A stretch of 64,000 nucleotides of DNA from Yponomeuta sedellus (GCA_934045075.1 OW203736.1:20995805-21059804), one strand, 5' to 3'; positions 20,566 through 30,872 are shown, counted from the stretch's first letter. Numbers and translations: made by a program. The notes: generated by a model not told the origin, from the sequence alone.

Positions 20566-21175
20566 AGAAATAAATTTAGTAACATAATCAAATAGAGATA
20601 AAATTAGAAATAAAGTGTCATCGAAACATAACAGACTTCTTTTAATAATTATATAAATTATAAAAAATCAAATGGCACAAAATTAAATTGGAATAAAATC
20701 TTAGTATCATTCGTAAATAGTTATATCGTAATATAGTTTGGTGGAATTGTACTGCAGGGGGCGCTGCTGCCTACCCCCCGGTTTGAGTCCCATATAGTCT
20801 GCTTAGGTTTTATTGCACGAAAAGTTGTGAAAACCCACTCTCACGGCCTACATCAGAAACTAAGGTAACATAAACAACTAAGCCCGGTCTATATCAGGCA
20901 ATAAATACATCCAAACGACCCGTAAAGGCACTAATAACTCTAACCCTCAAAGATACGCTCGCCTACGTGTTGACGTATCAGCTTTTCTTCAACATTCGTC
21001 CTTATGAGGAAAAAGATAAGAGTCGTAGTAGGGTATTGCGAAATGTTGGCCACTTTACGCGTTTAATCCACCAGTCTCTCTAGTGAATGAGAACGCTTTA
21101 GTAAACCAGAGAAACCTAACTATATCCTGTTTTAGGTATATATACTTATCTTCTTTTTATCTTGTACCACATAAA
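20566..21175. other. No gene seen
   Basis: AT-rich, then a more balanced stretch near 20750-21080. No repeat or exon recognised. Confidence 0.4.
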
Positions 21176-21177
21176 CT

Positions 21178-21578
21178 TTGGAGCGGTGGTAGCTCAGTGG
21201 GTAGAACCATAGACTGGCAAGCGAGAGCCCCAGGTTCGATCCCGAGTGCGGGCATGTACCAATGACTTTGTTTAATTCCAAAGTTACGTACATTTGCGAA
21301 TTTGTAGTCGCAATACCACACGCTAACGGTGAAGGAAAACATCGTGAGGAAACCCGCAGCTTGGTTGGCTCCGCACGTATTGACTAGCCTTTCCTGTGGG
21401 CTAGGCCGACTAGGCTGTCAGGATGGTATAGGTGCTGGGCAAGCCTACACCATCTATAAAAACCATGACCCAGGCACTACAGCGTCGGAGTGGTCCCTTC
21501 ACCCATCTAGTGTGAGTGAAGATACCACTGGACGCTGTATAAATCATCTCATTAAGTAGATGCAAAAAGGCCAATATT
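21178..21578 (+). mobile_element. S2b composite SINE (about 400 bp)
   Basis: tRNA-like head (ggtggtagctcagtgggtag, ccccaggttcgatcccgagt), the S2 middle to acatcgtgaggaaaccc, then a different 3' domain with ctttcctgtgggctaggc, gtgctgggcaagcctacacc, cactacagcgtcggagtggt and gatgcaaaaaggccaatatt ending in a TAT run. A second copy is at 29590-29993. Confidence 0.8.
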
Positions 21579-21623
21579 ATTATTACATAAACTTTATTAT
21601 GTAGTAAAGTTTATAAGACGAGG

Positions 21624-21804
21624 GACGACACAATCTCTTGATAAATAAGTAGATACATCACACATCATATCACGTCACGTCACGTTACGTCAAATCACGT
21701 CACGTCACGTCACGTCACGTCACGCCACGTCACGGCACGTCACGTCACGTCACTGCACGATGTGATGTGATGTATCTACCTATGTATCAAGAGATTGTGT
21801 CGTC
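21624..21804. repeat. Inverted repeat enclosing a TCACG pentamer array
   Basis: Outer arms (gacgacacaatctcttgata; 21624-21668 and 21761-21804) are near-perfect complements. Between them lies a ~92-bp run of tcacg/cacgt units with a few variants. The layout is that of a foldback element with an expanded core. Confidence 0.85.
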
Positions 21805-22511
21805 TATCACATCACACTAATGTTATAAAGGCGAAATTTAGAGCCGGTTAGAGCAGCCCCCTGGTAGTTTTTTCCCGATCCACCCACCAAAATCTCCGTT
21901 CATTCATCCAAGCCGTTCTCACGAAAACTTTGCCCGGCACACGCGTGTCAATTACTCCATAACATTATCAGCAACGAAATGCTTTACGTCAACAGCCCAA
22001 GCAATCGTAACTCACCCCAAATACTCAGTACCATACGTGTAGCCTACAAGCTTAGCTAGTTAGCTTAGTCAAACGAAATTGTCTCTTACGCTTGTAGTTT
22101 TAAGAGTGAACGTGATAGTGGCGGTTACTTTTGTGGGTTGTCACGCAAGCAACCCTATCGGCAGACATCTTGGCGCCTCCCCCCTCCGCCCGCGCAGGTG
22201 CCAGCCCGCCTCACCCCCTCCGACGCCCGCCGCCCTGGTGCATTGGATGGTATTTTGTTTTATGGGCCCCTGGTACTTATTTTTGTTGCTTTTAGGGCTT
22301 CGCCCTTCTGAAAGTGTTATCGTGGCCAGACCGTAAGAAAGGTATCTGAAGGGTTAACTAGAGAAATCGATTTTATCTGTAAGCGTTACATTCTTACATC
22401 GTAAAATCTCTAAGGTAGACACTAAACAAGAAATACTGTCGTTTGTAGGGGCTAGACCTCAAAAATTGGAATCATATCGTACAACTACTATATTACATCA
22501 AATCACGTCAC
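21805..22511. other. No gene seen; possible Helitron-like start and a GC-rich patch
   Basis: 21815-21840 (cacactaatgttataaaggc) resembles the Hel-1 start but diverges at once. 22160-22245 is GC-rich; an open frame across it lacks other support. Confidence 0.35.
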
Positions 22512-22722
22512 ATTTCACACTAATATTATAACGGCGACAGTTTGTGAGTGTGTATGTTTGTTTGTCATGTCTAAACGGCTAAAGCGATTTTAATAAAATT
22601 TGGTACGGAGTTAGCTGACACCCTGCATTAACACATAGGCTATTTTAGTGCGCGAAAATATCTCATTTCTATGGGAAAATCGATAAACCGCGGGTAATAC
22701 CGCGGGGCACAGTCAGTATAAA
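22512..22722 (+). mobile_element. Hel-1 small Helitron
   Basis: cacactaatattataacggc, gtttgtgagtgtgtatgttt, aaatttggtacggagttagc, tgggaaaatcgataaaccgc and the end gcggggcacag without the final ctagt. Confidence 0.8.
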
Positions 22723-22842
22723 ATGATATTCTTGTAAAAAAGATAAACTATCGTAAACATGACTCATTCTTAATTATTGCTTAATTCCGTTTATTTCTTT
22801 ATCTATTTATCCGTCTCAACTTTCGTCGTAGATGTAAATATT

Positions 22843-22993
22843 ACACTATTTTTTATTTTTAATGCACTAACCCGTGCTAAGGAACAAATTTAAAAACCTA
22901 TTTAGAGGCTAAAAATTTCACCCATGCCGGGATTCGAACCCGCAACCTCTGGCTATCCGTACCAGCCTTTTTAGCCTCTAAATAGGTTTTTAA
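22843..22993 (-). mobile_element. S1 SINE, copy starting with inverted T1, TSD present
   Basis: Flanked by agatgtaaatatt (22830-22842) and agatgtacatatt (22994-23006). On the minus strand: inverted T1, then sense tRNA from ggctggtacggatagccaga, T1 and T2. Confidence 0.85.
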
Positions 22994-23019
22994 AGATGTA
23001 CATATTTTATTTCACACAT

Positions 23020-23185
23020 AAAATCTGTAGGAAGACGGAAAAGGAATCGCAAGGAAACCTGAGCGTCAGACCTGTTCACGTACAACGCGCTTGAAATTGC
23101 AAATCCGCGGTGGGCACGCGACGTAATTAAGCACATACTCTCTCTCCGAGAGAAGGCCTGTGCCCTGCAGTAGGAAGTGCATCAT
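23020..23185 (+). mobile_element. S2 SINE, 3' part
   Basis: cgcaaggaaacctgagcgtc, ccgcggtgggcacgcgacgt and ctctccgagagaaggcctgt. Confidence 0.75.
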
Positions 23186-23266
23186 CATCATCAACCCATT
23201 ATGTCCCCACCGAGGGGCACGGGTCTCTTCCCTGAGGAACGTATAGGCCATACTCCATTACGTAAA
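23186..23266 (-). mobile_element. S3 SINE, 3' tail
   Basis: catcatcatcaacccattat, gaggggcacgggtctcttcc and ataggccatactccattacg: the reversed S3 3' end. Confidence 0.7.
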
Positions 23267-23279
23267 AAAAATCTGCAGT

Positions 23280-23687
23280 ACTATCCACCTATGCTGGGAT
23301 TCGAACCCGCGACCTCTGGCTAGCTAATGGTGAGTCGCCCATTAGCTCAGTTGGAAGAGCGCTGGCATGGAAAGTAAAAACCTAACTGCAAAGTAGGTAC
23401 TCGGGGCTGCAAGTGATGCAAATTATTATAATACTTTATTATTACTCTTTATTACTAAATAGTAATTGCACACGAAACATTAAAAAGGACATGACTTAAT
23501 GAATATTGTAAAGAGGTTCGAAATCTCACTGATGCCCATTAGCTCAGTTGGAAGAGCGCTGGCATAGCCAGAGGTCTCGGGTTCGAATCCCGGCATGGGT
23601 GGATTTTTTAGCCTCTAAATAGGATGTTAAAATTGTCCTTGGCACGGGTTAGTGCATTAAAAATAATATAACAAAGAGTATTGTAAA
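23280..23687 (+). mobile_element. S1 SINE, scrambled copy and adjoining copy
   Basis: 23285-23332 is the reversed tRNA 3' half; 23333-23423 holds sense tRNA 5' half joined to the body block acctaactgcaaagtaggta. After about 80 unrelated bases a second piece (23503-23687) runs from aatattgtaaagaggttcga through the tRNA part, T1 and T2. Confidence 0.75.
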
Positions 23688-23860
23688 GATTGTAAGACAG
23701 TGGCGGGCCTTACTGTCAGAAGTTATCAAGCCGCCCATAAGGCCTCTGACCCGGCTTAACGACTGCCATTACATGACAGCCGGCACCAACGGCTTAACGT
23801 GCCCCGCGAAGCACGGAAGTGCTCGGAAAAATGCCACTAGCGGTCGTCACTGGCACTGGT
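23688..23860 (-). mobile_element. S3 SINE fragment
   Basis: gattgtaagacagtggcggg, cggcttaacgactgccatta and gctcggaaaaatgccactag. Lacks the 3' tail and most of the 5S head. Confidence 0.8.
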
Positions 23861-24472
23861 ATCATATCATAAGGTAGTTTACCTTATTTTACTAGTAGAT
23901 AAACCAGTCAACAAAAGAACCGTTACCGTGAAAACATTTTGTGGTGCAATATTACTTTTGCATACGTAATAACAAGAAAGTAGGCCTCATTCCATTCTCT
24001 CCCTAATGTTATTTGTGATAAGAACTACAATGGCGTGGCTACGATTGCACCCTCTCACTCTATGCCAGCGCTTTCAGTACTTCACCGATGAGTCACTGAA
24101 GGTTCCGTGGGAATTCCAATATTCCTTTTCGGGGGAAAAACGTCGCAACTGCCACGATTTCCCGTGGAAAATCGACATAAAAATTAAGGCTTGAAAGTCG
24201 AAATTTGTTTAGAAGCGGTATGTTATTCAGCTAGGTATTTCTTACGCTCCTCGGTAGAGTTCAATAGAGAGTTTGCTGCCATTCATTGTAGTGGCTTAGT
24301 CAGGTTAGCGTTATTTTTCATTCTGAGAAGTGGCGTTATGACCTAGCAAATTAGTTGGCCATGTGCCAGCTTTCTAACTTAGCTGTGCTTTTAATTTACG
24401 TCTTCAGGAAGCCAAGAACGTCCAGTAAGTACCACCTACACTTATATTATTATGTAGATATATCGCTTTAAC
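23861..24472. other. No gene seen
   Basis: Includes an open frame at 24006-24194 without splice or family support. Confidence 0.35.
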
Positions 24473-24665
24473 AGCTGCGATAGCCTAGTGGGTGGAACTA
24501 TGCACTCGGAAGCGAAAGACCCGGGTTCGATCCTCAGTGCGAGCATGTACTTTGTTTTCTAAGTTATGTACATTTGTGCAGATAAATAGTAGCAATACCA
24601 ATCGCTAACTGTAAAAGAAAACATCGTGTGGAAACTTGACTGTCTGTGGTATTCAAATACCTCTC
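24473..24665 (+). mobile_element. S2 SINE
   Basis: tRNA-like head (cgatagcctagtgggtggaa, gacccgggttcgatcctcag) then catgtactttgttttctaag and gaaaacatcgtgtggaaact. Confidence 0.8.
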
Positions 24666-24667
24666 TA

Positions 24668-24785
24668 TCTATAATCAGCCCACATCAACCCACTGTTGGG
24701 CATAGGCTTCCTTTTTACTGCGCCATTCCTCACGGTCCTGTGCTAATCTGATCCATCACTGACCCGCAACCCTCACGATGTTGTC
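24668..24785 (-). mobile_element. RTE LINE 3' end
   Basis: Read on + as cccactgttgggcataggct, ccattcctcacggtcctgtg. On the minus strand this is the typical caggaccgtgaggaatggcg... tgggcaacagtggg-type C-terminus of an RTE ORF. Confidence 0.65.
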
Positions 24786-24787
24786 TG

Positions 24788-25064
24788 ACCTATTTAGAGG
24801 CTTAACATTCCACCCATGCCGGGACTCGAACCCGCGACCTCTGGCTAACCGTGCCAGCGCTCTCCCAACTGAGCTAATGGGCGACCACCGACATCAGTGA
24901 AATTTCGAACCTCTTTACAATACTCTCTGTATTACGTACAGGCAGTAACAACTGGCTGAAGTAATTGGCATCACTTGCAATCCCGAGTAGGTACCTACTT
25001 TTCAGTTAGGTTTTACATCGGAATGATATCGCTGTACCCGCATGATTATATTCCTTTTTTTATT
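24788..25064 (-). mobile_element. S1 SINE, nearly complete
   Basis: Reversed T1, tRNA part (cccatgccgggactcgaacc), atcagtgaaatttcgaacct, gtacgtacaggcagtaacaa and the outer block cggaatgatatcgctgtacc. Confidence 0.85.
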
Positions 25065-25235
25065 CTTTTTAAGATCTAGATCTTGACTGAAAGGCACACC
25101 TTAGATTAATTTGTAACGTTCCTGAAATCACAATTTCTGCTATACATTAAATAAAAATGTTATTCGTAAGCCAGGTTGTACATTTGACAGCATTGCAGCC
25201 TTTAGAAGCCATGACTCTACGAAGAACGCTTTAGG

Positions 25236-25397
25236 CTATTCGACTGCCTGGTCTAACCATTAAGGCGCTTGTGTACCAAGGCAGAGGTCGTGGGTTTGAT
25301 TCTCACTGGAGGCCACCGTGCAATTGTACAATTGGACCAAGTCTGGGTATATTTTCATGTTTGTGACTTCCTCGCCTGGTTACCATAGTACAGGGTG
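25236..25397 (+). mobile_element. S4-like SINE with another tRNA-like head
   Basis: Head gcctggtctaaccattaagg, ggtcgtgggtttgattctca; body gtctgggtatattttcatgt, tgtgacttcctcgcctggtt and acagggtgtcc. The body matches S4 loosely and the head differs. Confidence 0.6.
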
Positions 25398-25399
25398 TC

Positions 25400-25521
25400 C
25401 GCTCGGTCCGAGTGCGCCATCCGAGTAAACTAATGCTGCTGATTGGCTATTTTGGTGTTGTCACGAAAAACCGTCCAATCAGAAGCATTAGTTTACTCGG
25501 ATGGCGTACTCGGTCCGAGCG
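25400..25521. mobile_element. Family Y foldback element
   Basis: Arms 25400-25446 and 25475-25521 (cgctcggtccgagtgcgcca, tccgagtaaactaatgct) enclose ctattttggtgttgtcacga. The second copy is at 46948-47094 with the same loop. Confidence 0.85.
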
Positions 25522-25793
25522 TACTAAGACCGAGAAAACCTGGCTTTATAGGCACTTTGTAAATCGTCCGTAAGGGAAGCAGCCGACGCCGTTCGGGATG
25601 GCTGCACTGGAAGGTCTGGGGATCCCTAGAGTTCCTCGTCTATCCCAAGAGCTCTTTCTCCATAAAACTACCCTCAATGCACCTTCACGGCATCACCACG
25701 TTCTCACCAAAGGAGATGTTCAGTACCTGAACTTATTTTGCACTTCACGCGAAGATATAAGCCCGGCAATCCAATTGCCACACAATTTTGGGA
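25522..25793. other. No gene confirmed
   Basis: An ATG-led open frame begins at 25598 (MAALEGLGIPRVPRLSQELF) but runs on into a SINE insertion and beyond, with no splice or family support. Confidence 0.3.
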
Positions 25794-25805
25794 AATCACA
25801 CGTTT

Positions 25806-25870
25806 TAAAAACCTATTTAGAGGCTAAAAAATTGTCCTTAGCACGAGTTAGTGCATTAAAAATAAAAAAA
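25806..25870 (+). mobile_element. Minimal S1: inverted T1 plus sense T2, with TSD
   Basis: Only 65 bp, bounded by the exact duplication aatcacacgttt (25794-25805 and 25871-25882). It consists of taaaaacctatttagaggct followed by attgtccttagcacgagtta and an A-rich tail, with no tRNA part. Confidence 0.9.
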
Positions 25871-25882
25871 AATCACACGTTT

Positions 25883-26466
25883 AACAAGCAAGAAACAAGA
25901 GGTAAATTTTTCAACTCATCTGACAGATGTCAAGTAGTTCCGCCCGTAATGGGTGCGTTCAAAAATCAAACTTCTATTCTAAACAACGGACGCAAAGGCC
26001 TATGATGATGAAGTATAAAGTAAGAAAACAAAAATAGAACTAAGTCACTCCGAGCCATGCCCGGACCAAAAATCCCCAAAGTTAGATTAGCTTTTGTTTG
26101 TACTTATGAGTAGTCATGTTATTACCGCAGACTACACAAGTCATCGGTCTCAAAAGCCAGTAGAGCGTCAAAATATACACATACTCGTAGCTACATGTTT
26201 CGATGGACAGCGGTTAAGTTACGTAATCGCTGTATTTGTAGACAACCAACACGCATCGATGAAGACACTATGCAGTAAAATATCAGCAGTGCGATTTTGA
26301 ACCTTACGCTAGGATAATATAATGTAGATTGTAGAAAACGGTGTTGCGGAGCCGCAATCTGAATTTGTTTACGAAACCAATCGATTTGGTTGCCGTCTGT
26401 AAACCGTATTACTTATCTACTTCATTTAACTTTAAAATAGTTAACTAACTCTCAACACTCAATAAC
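25883..26466. other. No gene seen
   Basis: Unassigned. Short open frames only. Confidence 0.4.
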
Positions 26467-26838
26467 AGAAGCGCTCGTGGCCTAGTCGAACCGAGTGATT
26501 CAATCACTTGCGTTAAGCAACAACAGGCGCGCTAAGGTGCAGGATGGGTGACCGTCCTGTGACTACCGCTAGTGCATTTTTCCGAGCGCTTCCGTGCTTA
26601 TGTTAAGCGTTAAGCCGTGTTCCGTGTCAAGCCGTTGGTGCCGGCTGTCACGTAATGGCAGTCGTTAAGCCATGTCAGAGGCCTCATGGGCGGCTTGATA
26701 ACTTCTGACAGACCCGCCACTATCTTACAACCCTCCACCAACCCTGACTTGGCCCCCGTGGTGGAGTATGGCCTAACTTTCCTGCGATGCAGGAAGAGAC
26801 CCGTGCCCCAACAGTGGGGACATACAAGGGTTGATTGA
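26467..26838 (+). mobile_element. S3 SINE, essentially full length
   Basis: Starts aagcgctcgtggcctagtcg. Then gcgttaagcaacaacaggcg and ggatgggtgaccgtcctgtg align with the 3' half of 5S rRNA (internal promoter region, including the gatgggtgaccg box). A SINE-specific body and conserved 3' tail ending acatacaagggttgattgat follow. S3 is a pol III element by inference. Confidence 0.9.
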
Positions 26839-26884
26839 TTGACTCAATAATTTATTGCATTCTACTAATATATACAGATGATTT

Positions 26885-27060
26885 TTTTTTTGTCAGCCGT
26901 CTTTGTTTCCCACTGCTGGGCAAAGGCCTCCCCATGAGCTTCCATCACTCCTCCCTGTCTTGCAGTTATCTCCCCATCCGAGCAAGAAGGTTGAGAGATC
27001 GACCCGCCATCTCCGCCTTGGCCGACTGCGATATCCGGCGCATTCAGTGGAAATTTTCGT
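26885..27060 (-). mobile_element. RTE LINE C-terminal fragment, second lineage
   Basis: Read on + as gtttcccactgctgggcaaa, ggcctccccatgagcttcca and ctccgccttggccgactgcg. Minus-strand residues are of the type seen better at 59560-59720. Confidence 0.65.
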
Positions 27061-27074
27061 CCATCTGTCTTCTT

Positions 27075-27460
27075 CTTCTTCTGCAGGCTATATTATGTTG
27101 TCCGCTGCTGGACATAGCCCTCCCCTTATGAGCGCCATAGCGCCTTGTCTTCAGCTTGCCGCATCCAGCATCTTCCGGCAGTTTTTCGTAGATCGTCATC
27201 TCACCTGGTCGGAGGGCGTCCTACACTGCGTTTGCCGAGTCGCGGTCTCCACTCAAAAACACGTTTACTCCCACGGTTGTCGGTTCTTCGTGAGATTTGA
27301 CCAGCCCACTGCACACTGCCCATCTGTCTCGACCCTTTCGAATGACGTGGCCTGCCCAGTTCCACTTGAGCTTTGCGGTCACAGCTCCAACATCAGCGAT
27401 TTTGGTTCTGGAGCGGAGCGTGATATTTAGATGATGTAAGCATGTAGCACGCAATTTTTA
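27075..27460 (-). mobile_element. RTE LINE C-terminal fragment with TTC tail
   Basis: Reversed (GAA)n tail at 27067-27085, then cgctgctggacatagccctc, ttgtcttcagcttgccgcat and ggtcggagggcgtcctacac. Minus-strand reading gives AKLKWNWAGHVIRKGRDRW. Degenerate. Confidence 0.8.
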
Positions 27461-27670
27461 GTTGACTCAAAAAATTGCATACTGCGCATCGCTCAGGGTG
27501 ATACAAAATAGCTGGTATTTTGTCACATGCTTCGTTAGCAGACCGTACAGGTTGGGATCCATTACTTCGGAGTTTCCCTAAAGGAGCATTTTCCATACAA
27601 ATGTAATTTGGTTTTCATTTACAAACGACATGCCAGATCGCAATGGAACTTCGCTAATACGTAAACATAA
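27461..27670. other. No gene seen
   Basis: Short unassigned stretch; minus-strand open frame 27393-27596 has no support. Confidence 0.35.
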
Positions 27671-27880
27671 AATGCAAGTGATGCAAATTGCTTCAGCCAG
27701 ATGTCGCTGCCTGTACGTAATAGACCGTGTATTGTCAAGAGGTTCGAAATTTCACTGACACGTATTCGCCCATTAGCTCAGTTTGGAGAGCGCTGGCACG
27801 GTTAGCCAGAGGTGGAATTTTTAGCCTCTAAATAGGTTTTTAAAATTGTCCTTAGCACGAGTTAGTGCATTAAAAATAAA
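27671..27880 (+). mobile_element. S1 SINE
   Basis: aagtgatgcaaattgcttca, aggttcgaaatttcactgac, cccattagctcagtttggag, tRNA part shortened by a deletion of the B box, then T1 and T2. Confidence 0.85.
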
Positions 27881-28152
27881 AATTATAAATTTCAAGCAGA
27901 AGCAAGACAGGAACACAACACCACCGACACCAATGCTTGTGTGAGAAAATGCGCATTTAATTTTCACATTTTAATGCTATTATGGTTTTCCGCAAAGTAA
28001 CGCCTAGTTCCATACAATAATATCATGACATAAGCTAAGACATAATACCGAAATCTGCCGTTTCGGTACATGAAATGGAAAAAAATAAAGAAAAAAAAAT
28101 CATAATAATAAAGAAATAAAAATAAAAAATAAAATGGAATATAATAAAAAAC

Positions 28153-28403
28153 AGAGGTCGCGGGTTCGAGTCCCGGCATGGGTGGAATTTTTAGCCTCTA
28201 AATATGTTTTTAAAATTGTCCTTAGCACGGGTTAGTGCATTGAAAATAAAAATAGTATAATCATGTGGGTACAGCGATATCATTCCGATGTAAAAACTTG
28301 CGGGTTCGAATCCCGGCATGGGTGAAATTTTTAACCTCTAAATAGGTTTTTAAATTTGTTCCTTAGCACGGGTTAGTGCATTAAAAATAAAAATAGTATA
28401 ATT
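28153..28403 (+). mobile_element. S1 SINE dimer
   Basis: First unit from cagaggtcgcgggttcgagt through T1 and T2 (28153-28261). It is directly followed by the outer block catgtgggtacagcgatatc, joined to a second tRNA 3' half and another T1-T2 (to 28403). Confidence 0.8.
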
Positions 28404-28737
28404 ATTTTATTTTACCCAAATTGCGTTTATTTTTATCGTACATTTTCTAGTCCTATAACTTTTTGGTCTGAGATCTCAAATTGTAATAACATTTTATGGT
28501 TCCAATCGTAAATGTAAAAATATTTTACAGTTCCATAAATTTCTGTAACTGAAATAAAATAGTTCGATGTAGACGTGTTTGAACTTAAAAAATCTTATTT
28601 TACGGCACTTGCCAAAAAAATCTAATATTTTTCTTGTGCTGCTTTACGGCTAGAACTCTATTTTTAAAAACTTACCAAGTTTGGTCTGGAATTACAAAAG
28701 TCATATCATCAGAACATCATCATCACACAGTCATGTA
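28404..28737. other. AT-rich stretch, no gene seen
   Basis: No family member or exon recognised. Confidence 0.4.
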
Positions 28738-28906
28738 AGATACCTTATTAACGCGGCTTGATAACTTCTGAGAGTAAGGCTCACCACAGTTTTACAATCC
28801 TCCACCAACCCGGACTTGGGCCCCGTGGTGGAGTATGGCCTAACCTTAATGCAATGCAGGAAGAGACCCGTGCCCTAGCAGTGGGGACATACAAGGGTTG
28901 ATATCG
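28738..28906 (+). mobile_element. S3 SINE, 3' half
   Basis: cggcttgataacttctgaga, ggacttgggccccgtggtgg and tgccctagcagtggggacat. Confidence 0.85.
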
Positions 28907-29027
28907 TAATCGTATCGTATCATATAAAACTCACGCAATACTTCTCCATGCTCATCAAAACGCTGCTATACTGTGAGTTTCAAAAATAGTTGTCACAGTT
29001 GTTAAGATTTCTCATGTTCAGTTTTAT

Positions 29028-29264
29028 AGTCTATTTATTCTTACTTGTCCAATTTAGTAAACAAGATTCTTCCCTTAAAGTGTGACTTTTTAGTCCAAAA
29101 CTGCCATATTTCCATAAATGAAGTAACCTCTTTTAGATAACACGCTGCCAATTTTATAAACATAGTTCATGAATTTGCGAGAAAATATCTAGTTTAGGCA
29201 TCTAATCTCAATTTTAAGGTTAGAATCTTGTTTACTAAATTGGACAAGTAAGAATAAATAGACT
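29028..29264. mobile_element. MITE-B, intact copy
   Basis: Terminal inverted repeats of about 40 bp: agtctatttattcttacttg and tccaatttagtaaacaagat at the left, mirrored at the right. 237 bp, no coding. An interrupted copy lies at 41930-42670. Confidence 0.85.
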
Positions 29265-29589
29265 GTAGATAAGAGCGTATTATAAAACAAGTTATGATTT
29301 TTTTTCCATCCGTGGTAGTTAGCGCCCCGAAACGCCTTGAAGAACGTGCTACCTAATAAACGAAAATTTTATATTTTGTACAATTTGCCATGTCATATAG
29401 CTGCTATTTGCAGAGTCACTCCTTCGATTCAAGACGCAACGCGGCCGCTATGTTCCAGGCAATGATTATCCCAAATAGACTTTATTCCTACTTCGACAAA
29501 TGCCAAAATCATTTCACACGGCCAACTTGGTTCGGAATGGCTGACATTCTCCCACGAGCAGTGTTTTAGCGAATTACTCGTGCTCTATA

Positions 29590-29993
29590 GGCGGTGGTAG
29601 CTCAGTGGGTAGAACCATGGACTCGCAAGCAAGAGCCCCAGGTTCGATCCTGAGTGCGGGCATGTACCAATGACTTTGTTTAATTTCAAAGTTACGTAGG
29701 TACATTTGCGAATTTGTAGTCGCAATACCACACGCTAACCGTGAAGGAATACATTGTGAGGAAACCCGCGGTTTGGTTGGCTCCGCACGTATTGACTAGT
29801 CTTTCCTGTGGGCTAGGCTGACTAAGCTGTCAGGATGGTGTAGGTGCTGGGCAAGCCTACACCATCTAAAACCATGTCCCAGGCACTACAGCGTCGGAGT
29901 AGTCCCTTCACCCATCTAGTGTGAGTGAGGATGCCACTGGACGCTGTATAAATCATATCATTACGTAGATGCAAAAAGGCCAATACTACTACT
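29590..29993 (+). mobile_element. S2b composite SINE, second copy
   Basis: gcggtggtagctcagtgggt, gccccaggttcgatcctgag, then the S2b 3' domain (ctgtgggctaggctgactaa, cactacagcgtcggagtagt) and a TAC-repeat tail (aatactactactact). Confidence 0.85.
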
Positions 29994-30039
29994 ACTCCTG
30001 CTATTGAACTACCTACTGCGTACGGCTTTGTTCGGGGAA

Positions 30040-30250
30040 CACTATAATATTCTAAAGGCGAGTGTGAGTGTGTGAGTGTGTATGTTTGTTACTTCTTCAC
30101 GTCTAAACGGCTGAAGCGATCTTCATAAAATTTAGAATGCAGTTAGCTGATACCCAGGATTAACACATAGACTACGTTTTACTGCGGAAAAATAACTTTT
30201 TCCCATGGGAAAATCGATAAACCGCGGGTAACACCGCTCAGTACAGATAG
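30040..30250 (+). mobile_element. Hel-1 small Helitron
   Basis: aatattctaaaggcgagtgt, gagtgtgtatgtttgttact, gctgatacccaggattaaca and ccatgggaaaatcgataaac, ending gtacagatagt. Confidence 0.75.
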
Positions 30251-30519
30251 TAGCTTCATGAACTGGTACAACAACGAAGTATAATGAGAACTCATCTCAA
30301 TGCTTTTACGGTTAAAACTTGAAATGATCAACCGATACAAATGTAAATGGTCCAAAATGTAAATTATCTAGATTCTCCATTTCAGTGCCATCTTTAGTAC
30401 AGCTATCTGAAGTTATTAATGAAACAAAAGAACGTCTAGGCGTTTGTTTTCTTGAACAAAAGACGAATCTCGTCTCGGATTTTAGTAGGAGGGATTGAGA
30501 GAAGACAAATGATGATCGT
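30251..30519. other. No gene seen
   Basis: Unassigned AT-rich sequence. Confidence 0.35.
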
Positions 30520-30872
30520 TATCAACCCTTGTATGTCCCCACTGCTGGGGCACGGGTCTCTTTCTGCATCGCAGGAAGGTTAGGCCATACTCCACCACGG
30601 GGGCAAAGTCCGGGTTGGTGGAGGATTGTAAGACAGTGGCGGGCCTTACTGTCAGAAGTTATCAAGCCGCCCATAAGGCCTCTGACATGGCTTAACGACT
30701 GCCATTATATGACAGCCGGCACGTGCCTTGCGAAGCACGGAAGCGCTCGGAAAAATGCCACTAGCGGTAGTCACGGGACGCTCACCCATCCCGTACCTGA
30801 CCGTGCCTGTTGTTGCTTAACCAGGTGATTGATTCCAATTACTCGGTTCGCCTAGGCCACGAATGATGTGTT
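30520..30872 (-). mobile_element. S3 SINE, nearly full length
   Basis: Reads on + from atcaacccttgtatgtcccc to gcttaaccaggtgattgatt and ctcggttcgcctaggccacg, so both the tail and the 5' end are present. Confidence 0.88.

Noticed and set aside
22197..22248. Short GC-rich exon between cgcgcag and gtattt
   Set aside because: Only about 52 bases, low-complexity Pro/Ala/Arg reading and no partner exon. Not distinguishable from a chance GC-rich patch.
25598..26005. 135-residue ATG-led open frame
   Set aside because: It reads through a TSD-flanked minimal S1 insertion and has no domain, splice or codon signal.
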